NCBI GenBank assembly: GCA_001512505.1
Contig: LFSC01000040.1
Span: forward strand, 1-33,942
Direction of reading: 5' to 3'
Length of the DNA: 33,942 nucleotides
Source: Clostridiaceae bacterium DTU079
Lineage (GTDB): Bacteria; Bacillota; Clostridia; Acetivibrionales; Acetivibrionaceae
Shown piece by piece: positions 1 through 7,152 of the stretch (its first letter is position 1; every line of letters starts with the position of its first letter). The notes below the pieces were generated by a model. That model saw only the letters and a list, made by a program, of their open reading frames with translations. It searched no databases and had not been told where the DNA came from. The position numbers and the translations under genes were made by a program.

Positions 1-80
1 AAAAAATGATGTTGTCTCCTTATCCTACAAGGATTACAAGCAAGCCTTGTGGATTTTATGCTTTCAAAATTGTGATTAAT
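1..80 (+). repeat. Direct repeat copy 1, immunity-gene 3' module with hairpin
   Basis: This segment matches 3765-3844 at a constant offset of 3764 with about five differences by eye. It opens with A6TGA; in the second copy the same TGA is the stop codon of the gene at 3348-3773. Copy 1 therefore probably marks the 3' end of a related gene lying just before the window. A hairpin at 25-32/45-52 (CTACAAGG with CCTTGTGG) is followed by a T-rich stretch and looks like a weak terminator. One stem base pair differs between copies but stays paired (U-G here, C-G in the other copy), which suggests the stem is kept by selection. Confidence 0.8.
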
Positions 81-95
81 CCTCATTTTAAGGCA

Positions 96-325
96 ATTAT
101 CAATAAAATAAGTATTTTGGTTTAGCTGTCCATAGCTGGATCTGGCTTTGGGGCTAGGGAACTTGCGGCCAAAGCGTTCACTGGCCTCTACCACATGCCC
201 TCAGCAAGTCAAAGTGTCACTAAGCTTCGGGCATATAGCAAATGCAGACCGTTATATGAAATTCTTTTTCCTTTTATAATAGCCCCGTGCGGGCTAAATG
301 TGAGTATTACAAGGAGGTATTTGAA
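96..325. other. GC-richer segment of unknown origin
   Basis: Between the repeat and the first gene, about 125-265 is clearly richer in G and C than its surroundings and contains short self-complementary stretches, for example GCCC at 196-199 facing GGGC nearby. No frame gives a convincing protein with a start and ribosome site. One frame reads as a short open tail ending at TAA just before 290, which might be a remnant of a coding sequence. I do not recognise it. By analogy with 3211-3351, a decayed toxin tail upstream of an orphan immunity gene is possible, but this is only inference. Confidence 0.3.
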
Positions 326-850
326 TTGTCAACCAGTTTTAGGATGCACTCAAAACATAATAACCCTGATGAATGGTTGTGCATGTCTAATGGAGGCACT
401 GCAGTATTTTTATCTGTTCTTGTTTTAAGCGGGTCAAGGTTAGCCCAAGAGAAAAAGGAAAAAGAACTTATAATATGGATAAGTGAACATGATGATACAG
501 TTAGAGGAAGAGGCTGTAATGGCTTTGATATAGAAGATATACCATGGGATTTTAATAATTTTGAAAGAGAAAGAAGTTTTATTTTGAAAGTTATTGAAGG
601 GGCAAGAGAGAAACTTGGATGGGAAACCCTCCACTATGAACCAAATGAGGCTTTTGTATTTTCCTATCTGGATACATTTAAAAATTTAATTATTAATTTC
701 GATCCAGTATATATTGACAAAGAAGCTTATCGTTGTTGGAAAGAAGAAGGCAATGATCCAAGGTTTGCTATTCCTGAAGGTTTCACTAAATGCCCTAAGC
801 ATGGCACGCTTTTATATTTTAATGGGTGCATTGCATGTAATGATTGTTAA
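326..850 (+). CDS. Small soluble hypothetical protein, possible orphan immunity protein
   Basis: A 174-residue protein if started at TTG 326. That start is chosen because AAGGAGG lies at 311-317 with eight bases between; the longer reading from 287 has no such site. The protein is acidic and has no signal peptide. Near its N-terminus a short hydrophobic stretch follows the motif SNGGTAVFLSVL, then comes HDDTVRGRGCNGFDIEDIPW. The C-terminus carries CPKHGTLLYFNGCIACNDC, whose cysteines resemble a small metal-binding knuckle. I do not recognise the family. Its size, its lack of a partner and its neighbours (decayed DUF3885 gene, toxin-tail-like fragment, shared 3' repeat) suggest an immunity protein left from a polymorphic-toxin locus. 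It appears intact. Confidence 0.6.
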   Translation: MSTSFRMHSKHNNPDEWLCMSNGGTAVFLSVLVLSGSRLAQEKKEKELIIWISEHDDTVRGRGCNGFDIEDIPWDFNNFERERSFILKVIEGAREKLGWETLHYEPNEAFVFSYLDTFKNLIINFDPVYIDKEAYRCWKEEGNDPRFAIPEGFTKCPKHGTLLYFNGCIACNDC

Positions 851-973
851 AAAAGGTAGAAAAATGGATTTCATATGTTTAAGCAGTATTCTGAAGTATT
901 TCAGGAATTTATTATTGATGTAAATTTATGAAAACTAATTTAAAACAGGTTAATAGTAAAGGAATGTTAATTT

Positions 974-1351
974 ATGAAATTTACGTATGTACTGAACGGT
1001 ATAGGATGAGCAGATGTGGTATTAGAGATAAACAATAAAAGGTTATTTTTGTCACCAAATGACGTGAGCGAACCTTTAATTAAGCCTGTTGAGGGTATTT
1101 TATCATTAATTTATGAAGAAGACAAAACGGTAATTTTTTTTGAATGAGATGAGGAACCCAGTATTGATAAATGGAAAATTAGTAAGATTAATGGGAGCAC
1201 AATTAGAGTACAATAGACGAAAGTATTTTCGCTAATGCAGGGGAATTTGTTGCATAGACGTAATTGGTACATATATGGGATGTTAGATGAAATCTCATAC
1301 GTTTGTGCAATTCGGGAGTTTATATCCAATAAGTTAAAGAAAGAGGATATT
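974..1351 (+). pseudogene. Decayed small gene with two TGA codons at probable Trp positions
   Basis: Reading from ATG 974 gives MKFTYVLNGIG, then TGA at 1007-1009, then ADVVLEINNKRLFLSP. A second TGA at 1145-1147 interrupts VIFFE and DEEPSIDKWKI, and a TAG follows at 1214-1216. The frame stays coherent across the first two stops. Both fit sites where related small proteins, as I recall them, carry Trp (GIGWADV and FFEWDEEP), so single G-to-A changes would explain them. After the TAG the reading is less convincing and has no stop before the next ATG at 1352. The context points to another orphan immunity-type gene. TGA recoding is unlikely because other genes here use TGA as a stop. Confidence 0.6.
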
Positions 1352-1989
1352 ATGAAATTTGAGTTATTAGAATACTTGAATAAAACTTTAAGGATGACAT
1401 TTTGTCACCGGCGTTGTTTTACAATTGGGATATTGGAATTAGATTTGAGCTTGGGTCACCTTATAGAGGAATTGAAAATCCCGAATATTTTAATAAATTG
1501 ATAGAGAGAGCAGTAAAGATATTTGAATTTGTATTTGAAGAGAATGACGATTTATATGTGATTGTTAGTAGCTTTGAAGCAGTGGAACCGTACAAAGTTT
1601 TGAATCAAGGAGAAAGGGTTTTTCCAAAATACATTAAGAACAAAAATGATGCTGACAAAGTTGTTTGCATTAAAGAAGAAAAAAATTTTGAAGAAGAAGG
1701 CTATCTATCATCTATTAGCTATCAATATTGTTTAAAATGTAAGAGAGATGATATTGACTACAGTAGGATTTTTGAAGTATTGGCAAACAGAGATTTCTGT
1801 AGAGAGCCATATACAAGTGATGGAGTTTATTTTGTGAATGTTTCCAAAGACATTATTTTTCATATGTATGATGATAGGGGGTTTGATGTAGTTGCGAAAA
1901 ATAAAGAAAACTTGCAGAAGTTGTACGTAATGCTCAATAATTGGATTTTGGATTATGATAGGAAACAAATTGACGAGACATTTAAGCTA
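1352..1989 (+). pseudogene. DUF3885-family gene, frameshifted and truncated by IS630
   Basis: ATG 1352 follows an AAAGAGGA site and encodes MKFELLEYLNK. The frame is then lost in an A run at 1382-1385; adding one A restores YLNKNFKDD and joins the long reading from about 1386. That reading contains the DUF3885 hallmarks PALFYNWDIGIRFELG, VYFVNVSKDIIFHMYDDRG and NWILDYDRKQIDETFK. The insertion element begins at 1990. Joining across it at the duplicated TA (1988-1989 with 3194-3195) gives FKLG and a TAG at 3199-3201, so the element hit the last few codons. DUF3885 proteins are small, soluble and of uncertain function; some sit in polymorphic-toxin neighbourhoods. The single-base lesion could also be a sequencing error. 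Confidence 0.75.
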
Positions 1990-2010
1990 TATAATTTAGG
2001 TTTTCAAAGA
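1990..2010 (+). repeat. IS630 left terminal inverted repeat
   Basis: This 21-base end matches the inverted right end at 3173-3193 at roughly three quarters of positions, best in the outer ten bases. The adjacent TA at 1988-1989 is the presumed target duplication. Confidence 0.7.
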
Positions 2011-2030
2011 TCTAATAGTATCGTAAAAAA

Positions 2031-3084
2031 TTACAATATATATGCACAAAGCCGCTTTATTTTTGCAGGAGATCTTTGTACAGTCATAAAATATTTGCGT
2101 ATCGCTCGCATAATTTCAGCTATAGATTCAAACAGATGATTATGCGTTACGTTCTTTCGAATATCTTTCCAAAGGTGTTCGATTGAATTTAGCTCCGAGC
2201 TATAAGGGGGTAGATACTTAAGCGAGATATTTTTTACTGAATCCAATAATTCCATAACACTCTTGGTATGATGATACCTTACATTATCAAGAAGTAATAT
2301 TACTTCCTTGTTGACATAATGTGCTGACAGCTTATTTTAAAAAATCCTTGAAGCTATCGGAATTAGCCGCTTCAGAGGTTTTAAAGTGTACCTTGCCATT
2401 GGCAGGGTCTACTGCTCCAAACATAACAATTCTTTTCCTTGAACCGGAACTGTCAGTCGGAACAATTGGTTGTTCACCTTTGCGTGACCACTTTAATGTT
2501 GTGGTAGGTTCGTCTGTAAATATTGCTTCATCTTCATAAAGTACTACGGTGTCATCATCGGAGCTGGCAAGAAGGTCATGTAACTCTTCTTTGAATTGCT
2601 TCTGCTTTTCCTTCTTGGCATTCCGGCTCTGCTTCTTTGGCCTTTGCAGAGTGAATCCAAGTTTATGGACCAAATCATATAAGCTTGAAGTTTTATAGTT
2701 GATACCCCACTGCTTGTTTATCCATCTTTTTAACAAAGGCATAGTCCAGTTGCTTTTGTTGAACCCACATTCACGGGGTGACTTTTTCAAGGCTTCGATC
2801 ACTGCTTGCTTCTGCTCACTCGCTAAGTAACTTTTCCGGTTACTGCGTCGGGTATCAATAAGACCGGCAATCCCATATTCGTTATACCGGTGAACCCACT
2901 TACGGACATTGGTGGCTGCCATATGAATATCTCTGGCTACCTCAAGACTTGGCTTACCATCCCAGGTCTGCAATACGGCAAGCATTCTTGTTCGAAGTTT
3001 TGCATCTTTGCAATCTCTATATGAAGCTTCAAGTTCTTTATAAGAGTTGATCTTACCACTTACTTCAAGTTTTCTTCTACTCAT
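2031..3084 (-). CDS. IS630-family DDE transposase in two frames
   Basis: The N-terminal part (3084 to 2332, 250 residues) starts after AAAGG and has a helix-turn-helix region (SLEVARDIHMAATNVRKWVHRY) and the first catalytic Asp in VVLYEDEAIF. It stops at a TAA in the minus-strand context T6A4TAAG. Shifting forward one base there continues as KLSAHYVNKEVILLLDNVRYHH (second catalytic Asp) and then YLPPYSSELNSIEHLW (catalytic Glu), ending at 2031. All DDE residues are therefore present and only the frame is broken. Either the copy carries an indel or the family uses +1 recoding at this run. Some IS families do use programmed frameshifting; which applies here is open. Confidence 0.8.
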
Positions 3085-3172
3085 AATATCAGAACCTTTC
3101 TATACATATGTTTTGATATTATGATAACTCATAAAAGTATTGGTATTATACAGGTAATATAATGTAATTATA

Positions 3173-3193
3173 TTTATAAAAGTCTAAACTATA
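3173..3193 (-). repeat. IS630 right terminal inverted repeat
   Basis: Inverted match to 1990-2010. The following TA at 3194-3195 pairs with 1988-1989 as target duplication, and GGTTAG after it completes the interrupted DUF3885 reading frame. Confidence 0.7.
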
Positions 3194-3210
3194 TAGGTTA
3201 GTTTTTTTAG

Positions 3211-3351
3211 AAGGACTATGTGCGTCTGGTTAAGGAACGTCGTAAATCAAAACGTTCTATGAAATATGGTGCAAGAGGCCGTGCATCCGTGTGCGAATAT
3301 TTTGGTGAGTTCTTACGAAGTAAAAAAACTTATAATGGAGGTGTATTGTGA
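3211..3351 (+). pseudogene. Probable toxin C-terminal fragment upstream of its immunity gene
   Basis: An open stretch of 46 codons with no start codon, preceded directly by a TAG at 3208-3210, reads KDYVRLVKERRKSKRSMKYG, continues to CEYFGEFLRSKK and ends at TGA 3349-3351. It is basic and protein-like. The TGA overlaps the GTG start of the next gene by three bases, the translational coupling expected of an operon pair. A missing 5' part with an intact coupled membrane-protein gene behind it is what a toxin tail plus immunity gene would look like. The fold is not recognisable from 46 residues, so the toxin call is inference. Confidence 0.45.
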
Positions 3352-3773
3352 GGAAAACTATATTAAAGGTTTTATTATCGTATTTTATTTTATATGTGCT
3401 TCAATTCTTAATCATACCGTTGTTTTATGACGAAATAATTGGAGGAGGGAATGAAGCAACAGCGGTATTGTGTATCACCACAGTGATAATTACATTAATA
3501 GGAATGATTGCTTTTTCAGACAAACTGCGTTTCTGGCTGCTTGGACTACTATTCTATACGGCACTGATTTTTTTGTATACTCCCGAAGGGGCGTATGGAA
3601 TAGGGATGTGGGGGATTGATTTGGATGGGACGCACTCACACTATGAACCATCGGCAAGATATATAGTTATTACGGTAGTTGTTATATTGGTTTTGCTTAT
3701 ACAGCTTTCGGTGTGGTGTTTCGTAAAATTATTAAAATTAATAAAATTCATCATAAGAAAACTAAAAAAATGA
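3348..3773 (+). CDS. Four-helix membrane protein, possible immunity protein
   Basis: A 141-residue protein starting at GTG 3348, with GGAGG a few bases upstream. Four hydrophobic helices can be seen at about residues 8-27, 39-57, 62-79 and 105-128. The loop between helices 3 and 4 holds TPEGAYGIGMWGIDLDGTHSHYEP, probably extracytoplasmic, and the C-terminus is lysine-rich (KFIIRKLKK), probably cytoplasmic. Its start overlaps the end of the fragment at 3211-3351. Its stop codon lies inside the repeated 3' module. Membrane immunity proteins commonly protect against pore-forming or envelope-acting toxins; that role here is inferred from context only. No family was recognised. Confidence 0.6.
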   Translation: MRKTILKVLLSYFILYVLQFLIIPLFYDEIIGGGNEATAVLCITTVIITLIGMIAFSDKLRFWLLGLLFYTALIFLYTPEGAYGIGMWGIDLDGTHSHYEPSARYIVITVVVILVLLIQLSVWCFVKLLKLIKFIIRKLKK

Positions 3774-3844
3774 TGTTGTCTCCTTAACCCACAAGGATTA
3801 CAAACAAGCCTTGTGGATTTTATGTTTTCAAAATTGTGATTAGT
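3765..3844 (+). repeat. Direct repeat copy 2, with hairpin
   Basis: Second copy of the 1-80 module. It begins in the last codons of the preceding gene and runs past its stop. The hairpin 3789-3796/3809-3816 (CCACAAGG with CCTTGTGG) has a fully paired stem followed by GATTTTATGTTTT and probably acts as the terminator of the gene at 3348-3773. Confidence 0.8.
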
Positions 3845-3888
3845 CTTCCTTTTGAAAAAAAAATTAATTATAAATAGGATACATGCTG

Positions 3889-3933
3889 AAAAAAGCAAAT
3901 AGCGGAAGGGGTCGACTATCTTTTCGCTTTTTT
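3889..3933 (+). terminator. Possible second hairpin before the ridA operon
   Basis: AAAAAAGC at 3889-3896 faces GCTTTTTT at 3926-3933. The A/T-flanked symmetry could give a bidirectional terminator insulating the accessory island from the sulfur operon. The G-C core is very short, so this is weak. Confidence 0.35.
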
Positions 3934-3959
3934 ATGCCTCCATATTTATTAAGCATTTA

Positions 3960-3989
3960 TTGACAAGAGAGCGTATGTAGTTATATAAT
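3960..3989 (+). promoter_or_regulatory. Sigma-A type promoter for the ridA operon
   Basis: TTGACA at 3960-3965 and TATAAT at 3984-3989 are perfect consensus boxes with an 18-base spacer, about 48 bases before the chosen ridA start. Confidence 0.8.
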
Positions 3990-4036
3990 ATAAAACATAT
4001 TGGAATAGTCGGAAAAAAGGGATGGTGATTATAAAT

Positions 4037-4417
4037 ATGAATATAGAGGTTATAAAGACTGAAAAAGCTCCTCAAGCAATCGGCCCGTATTCACAGGCAA
4101 TTGTTGCGGACCCATTTATTTTCACATCGGGACAAATTCCCATTGATCCAAAGACGGGAGAAGTGGTTGCCGGTGGAATTGAGGAGCAGACAGAACAAGT
4201 ACTAAAAAACTTAAAAAATGTTCTTGAAGCGGCAGGCAGCAGTATGAACAAGGTGGTAAAAACAACTGTATACATACAGGATATGAACAGCTTTTCAAAA
4301 ATCAATGAGGTGTATGCCAAGTATTTCTCCGAGCCATATCCAGCAAGGTCATGTGTTGAGGTTTCGAAGCTGCCGAAGGGTGTATTGATAGAAATTGAAG
4401 CGGTTGCAATAAAATAA
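4037..4417 (+). CDS. ridA: RidA family enamine/imine deaminase
   Basis: RidA (YjgF/UK114 family) hydrolyses 2-aminoacrylate and related enamines made by PLP enzymes, releasing ammonia and a keto acid. It acts as a cytoplasmic trimer. The 126-residue protein covers the family's full length: IGPYSQAI near residue 15, then [16 protein letters not shown], then [20 protein letters not shown]. The substrate-binding Arg104 lies in [14 protein letters not shown] and the C-terminal acidic residues in IEIEAVA. ATG 4037 is preferred over in-frame ATG 4022 because GGTGAT sits at a normal distance before it, whereas the purine run abuts 4022. It is the first gene of an operon with two PLP-dependent lyases, which are likely sources of its substrate. 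Confidence 0.9.
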   Translation: MNIEVIKTEKAPQAIGPYSQAIVADPFIFTSGQIPIDPKTGEVVAGGIEEQTEQVLKNLKNVLEAAGSSMNKVVKTTVYIQDMNSFSKINEVYAKYFSEPYPARSCVEVSKLPKGVLIEIEAVAIK

Positions 4418-4424
4418 AGAAAGG

Positions 4425-5585
4425 ATGAAGGAAATTGGGAATGTGTTGAAATATAAGATAGGCACAAAGGTGGTACATGGTTCAAGGTGCTATGATCCGC
4501 ATACAGGAGCGGTAAGCTTCCCCATATATCAAAGTGCTACATTCAGGCATCCGGGTCTAAATCAGACTACCGGCTATGATTACTCGCGATTGCAGAATCC
4601 CACAAGGGAGGAACTTGAAAATACAATTGCAAATATTGAAAACGGTAAGTTTGGATTTGCATTTTCCAGCGGTATGGCGGCAATATCAACCATACTTTCC
4701 CTTTTTTCACCGGGAGACCATATCATTGTTTCCGATGATCTCTATGGAGGTACTTACAGGCTGTTTGAGGAAATATACAAAAAATACGGTTTGGAATTTT
4801 CCTATATTGATACCGGAAAGATTCAAGAAATAGAAAATGCTGTGAAAGACAACAGCAAAGCTTTTTTTATTGAGACTCCTTCAAATCCCATGATGAAGGT
4901 GTCCGATATAAGGGCGATATCGGAATTTGCAAAAGACCGAGGGATGCTTTTGATTGTGGATAATACCTTTTTAACACCATATTTTCAAAGGCCCTTGGAG
5001 TTTGGGGCAGATATTGTAATTCACAGCGGAACAAAGTATCTCGGAGGCCATAACGATACTTTGGCAGGCCTTATTGTAGTTAATGATGATGAGCTGGCTG
5101 AAAAGCTTAAGCTTATTCAAAAATCGGAAGGTGCTGTGCTGTCTCCTTTTGACAGTTGGCTAATCCTTAGAGGAATAAAGACTTTGGGGTTACGCCTTGA
5201 AAAGCAGCAGGAAAATGCCATGAAAATTGCAAAGTGGCTTTGTACCCATAAAAATGTTACAAAGGTCAACTATGTTGGATTACCGGACCATGAAAGCTAT
5301 AATATCTCAAAATCTCAGGCTTCCGGCTTTGGAGCCATGATTTCCTTTAACGTAAAGGACGTTCAAATTGTTGAGAAGGTTTTGGAAAAGGTGCAGTTAG
5401 TATTGTTTGCTGAGAGTCTCGGAGGAGTGGAAAGCCTGATTACCTATCCTGTTGTCCAGACCCATTCCGCCATTCCTGAGGAAATGCGGGAGAGGATAGG
5501 AGTAAACGATACTCTTTTAAGACTTTCGGTGGGAATTGAGGATGCAGAGGATATAATTGCCGACCTTGAGCAGGCGTTGGAATAG
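4425..5585 (+). CDS. Cys/Met-metabolism PLP enzyme (cystathionine gamma-lyase/synthase type)
   Basis: A fold-type I PLP enzyme of about 380 residues. The cofactor lysine is K204 in HSGTKYLGGHND; other marks are YDYSRLQNPTREELE, FSSGMAAIST, LYGGTYRLFE, ETPSNPMMKVSDI and the C-terminal ESLGGVESLITYP with RLSVGIED. The family includes cystathionine gamma-synthase, gamma- and beta-lyases and methionine gamma-lyase, which I cannot separate by eye. ATG 4425 has only an adjoining AAAGG; GTG 4443, ten bases after AAGGA, is a credible alternative and would give a start nearer family length. It lies 7 bases after ridA and 12 before the next gene, so the three are probably cotranscribed. The likely role is interconversion or degradation of cysteine, homocysteine and cystathionine. 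Confidence 0.88.
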   Translation: MKEIGNVLKYKIGTKVVHGSRCYDPHTGAVSFPIYQSATFRHPGLNQTTGYDYSRLQNPTREELENTIANIENGKFGFAFSSGMAAISTILSLFSPGDHIIVSDDLYGGTYRLFEEIYKKYGLEFSYIDTGKIQEIENAVKDNSKAFFIETPSNPMMKVSDIRAISEFAKDRGMLLIVDNTFLTPYFQRPLEFGADIVIHSGTKYLGGHNDTLAGLIVVNDDELAEKLKLIQKSEGAVLSPFDSWLILRGIKTLGLRLEKQQENAMKIAKWLCTHKNVTKVNYVGLPDHESYNISKSQASGFGAMISFNVKDVQIVEKVLEKVQLVLFAESLGGVESLITYPVVQTHSAIPEEMRERIGVNDTLLRLSVGIEDAEDIIADLEQALE

Positions 5586-5597
5586 GGGGGTGATTTT

Positions 5598-6776
5598 ATG
5601 AGCAGTATATTTGATGAGATTGTTGACAGAAAAAACACCGATAGCTTGAAATGGGATTGCTGTAAGCAAAGGTTCGGGCGGGAAGACATTCTGCCCATGT
5701 GGGTTGCCGATATGGATTTTAAGTCCCCTTCCGTCATAACGGAAGCGATAATTAGAAGAGCCGAGCACGGGGTGTTCGGTTATACTGAGGTGTCGGAAGA
5801 GCTTACAGCGGCTTTAACCGGTTGGATGAAAAAAAGGCACGGTTGGCAGATAGACGATAGGTGGCTAGTATTCAGCCCCAGTGTAGTTACATCGGTAAAT
5901 ACTGCTATACTTGCGTATACCAATCCCGGGGACAAGGTTTTATTGCAAACCCCCATATACTACCCTTTTTATTCCAGTATCAAGGATAATGAAAGACAAC
6001 TGGTAACAAATTCCCTCAGGAATAATAACGGATATTTTGAGATCGATTTTGAAGATCTTGAAAGAAAGCTTGCCGATAATGTTAAAATAATGATTTTCTG
6101 CAGCCCACACAACCCAATCGGAAGGGTATGGAAGATTCATGAGCTAAAAGAAGTATTGAGGCTTTGCAAAAAATATAACGTGATTCTTGTTTCGGACGAA
6201 ATACACTCGGATCTGGTGTTTAGCGGACATAAGCATATTCCGGTTTCGTCTTTGGCAGAGAAGGATTTTGATAAATGTATCACCTTGGTGTCTCCCACAA
6301 AAACCTTCAATATTGCAGGACTTTCGGTGTCTGCTGCAATAATACCCGATACGGAGCTTAGGCGTAAGTTTAGGAGCTTTATAAATAAAAGCGGTACCGG
6401 CCTTCTGAACATTTTCGGTTTGGAAGCGGCTAAGGCTGCATACACCAACGGAGAAGAGTGGTTGGAAGAATTATTGGTGTATCTTGAAGGAAATTTGAAT
6501 GTGCTGGAGGAGTATTTTAAGAAAAATATTCCCCAAATAAAAGTAATAAGACCGGAAGCCACATACCTTGTTTGGCTTGATTGCAAGGAGCTGCCGGTTC
6601 CGGCTGAGAAATTAAAGGATTTTTTTGTTAATCAAGCCGGTGTGGGATTAAATGACGGATTAATCTTCGGTCAAGAAGGCTATGGTTTTCAGAGGCTGAA
6701 TTTCGCCTGCCCTAAAGCGCTTTTGTCGGAAGGCCTGGAAAGAATCAAAAATGCTGTACAAAAACTTAATAAATAA
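5598..6776 (+). CDS. patB: PatB/MalY-type aminotransferase, probable cystathionine beta-lyase
   Basis: A 392-residue class I/II PLP enzyme of the PatB/MalY group, whose members cleave C-S bonds of cystathionine or cysteine conjugates to give a thiol, ammonia and pyruvate through 2-aminoacrylate. Visible marks are LPMWVADMDF near residue 32, GVFGYTE at 58, TPIYYPFY, FCSPHNPIGRVW at 168, VSDEIHSDLVF at 198 and the cofactor lysine K235 in SPTKTFNIAGL. GGGGGGTGAT gives a strong ribosome site before ATG 5598. Its aminoacrylate intermediate is a classic RidA substrate, which makes sense of the operon. The substrate is inferred from the family and neighbours. The operon ends at the terminator near 6854. 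Confidence 0.85.
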   Translation: MSSIFDEIVDRKNTDSLKWDCCKQRFGREDILPMWVADMDFKSPSVITEAIIRRAEHGVFGYTEVSEELTAALTGWMKKRHGWQIDDRWLVFSPSVVTSVNTAILAYTNPGDKVLLQTPIYYPFYSSIKDNERQLVTNSLRNNNGYFEIDFEDLERKLADNVKIMIFCSPHNPIGRVWKIHELKEVLRLCKKYNVILVSDEIHSDLVFSGHKHIPVSSLAEKDFDKCITLVSPTKTFNIAGLSVSAAIIPDTELRRKFRSFINKSGTGLLNIFGLEAAKAAYTNGEEWLEELLVYLEGNLNVLEEYFKKNIPQIKVIRPEATYLVWLDCKELPVPAEKLKDFFVNQAGVGLNDGLIFGQEGYGFQRLNFACPKALLSEGLERIKNAVQKLNK

Positions 6777-6853
6777 CATGCTTCTTTGAAAGGAAAGTTC
6801 GGCTTTTAAATGAGATGACTTTGAAGGGGGCAGTTAAAATTGTTAAAATACGG

Positions 6854-6893
6854 ATGCCTGTACATGGAATTTGATGTACAGGCATTTATATTT
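6854..6893 (+). terminator. Strong terminator after the sulfur operon
   Basis: A perfect 12-bp stem, ATGCCTGTACAT (6854-6865) with ATGTACAGGCAT (6874-6885), has an 8-base loop and a following TTATATTT. It sits 77 bases after patB. Confidence 0.85.
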
Positions 6894-7002
6894 AAAAATC
6901 AAGATAAACTCAATTTCAAATATAATTTTCAGAGGGAAAGAGATAAACATATTAAAATAACAATACTTACTTAGCTATTATTAACATAATGTAAAAGGAT
7001 AC

Positions 7003-7032
7003 TGGACAAAGTATTAATAAAAATGGTATACT
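7003..7032 (+). promoter_or_regulatory. celC operon promoter
   Basis: TGGACA (7003-7008) and TATACT (7027-7032) are separated by 18 bases. The predicted start near 7039 puts the GlyR3-like operator at the very beginning of the transcript. Roughly 115 bases of leader precede celC. Confidence 0.75.
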
Positions 7033-7039
7033 AAAAGTA

Positions 7040-7057
7040 GATGGACGCGCGTACAAT
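7040..7057 (+). promoter_or_regulatory. GlyR3-like operator
   Basis: GATGGACGCGCGTACAAT is an imperfect palindrome centred on the CGCG of ACGCGCGT, unusually GC-rich for this intergenic region. It matches about 15 of 18 positions of the GlyR3 site I recall from A. thermocellus (AATGAACGCGCGTACATT), reported to be released by laminaribiose. It lies directly downstream of the -10 box, a typical position for a repressor. Confidence 0.8.
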
Positions 7058-7152
7058 TAATAAAGAGATAAAAAATATTACGATTCTGTGACGCCGATTG
7101 ACATAAATAATGATATTATTTTGTCGGTGGGATATATTTTGGGGGTTATTAT

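Larger units (their letters stand above)
1990..3193 (-). mobile_element. IS630-family insertion sequence, about 1.2 kb
   Basis: The ends are deduced from matching terminal inverted repeats: TATAATTTAGGTTTTCAAAGA at the left and TATAGTTTAGACTTTTATAAA read inward from the right end. Each is flanked by TA (1988-1989 and 3194-3195), the target duplication typical of IS630/Tc1-mariner elements. A single transposase, split over two frames, fills the interior on the minus strand. Removing the element and one TA rejoins a DUF3885 gene with an immediate stop codon, which supports the boundaries. The tail of the longest open reading over 1990-2139 on the plus strand is read-through into the element, not native protein. 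Confidence 0.8.

Noticed and set aside
195-428. Reading of 77 codons starting before the first gene
   Set aside because: It overlaps the better supported gene from 326, lacks a ribosome site and has random-looking composition.
1007-1147. Genome-wide TGA-to-Trp recoding
   Set aside because: glyR3, the TM1266-type gene and the membrane gene at 3348 end naturally at TGA, so TGA is a stop here.
6833-6972. Short open reading across the patB terminator
   Set aside because: Weak TTG start and passage through a perfect terminator stem make coding unlikely.
7097-7130. TTGACA near 7099 as a second celC promoter
   Set aside because: No matching -10 box at 16-18 bases; the TGGACA/TATACT pair next to the operator is better.
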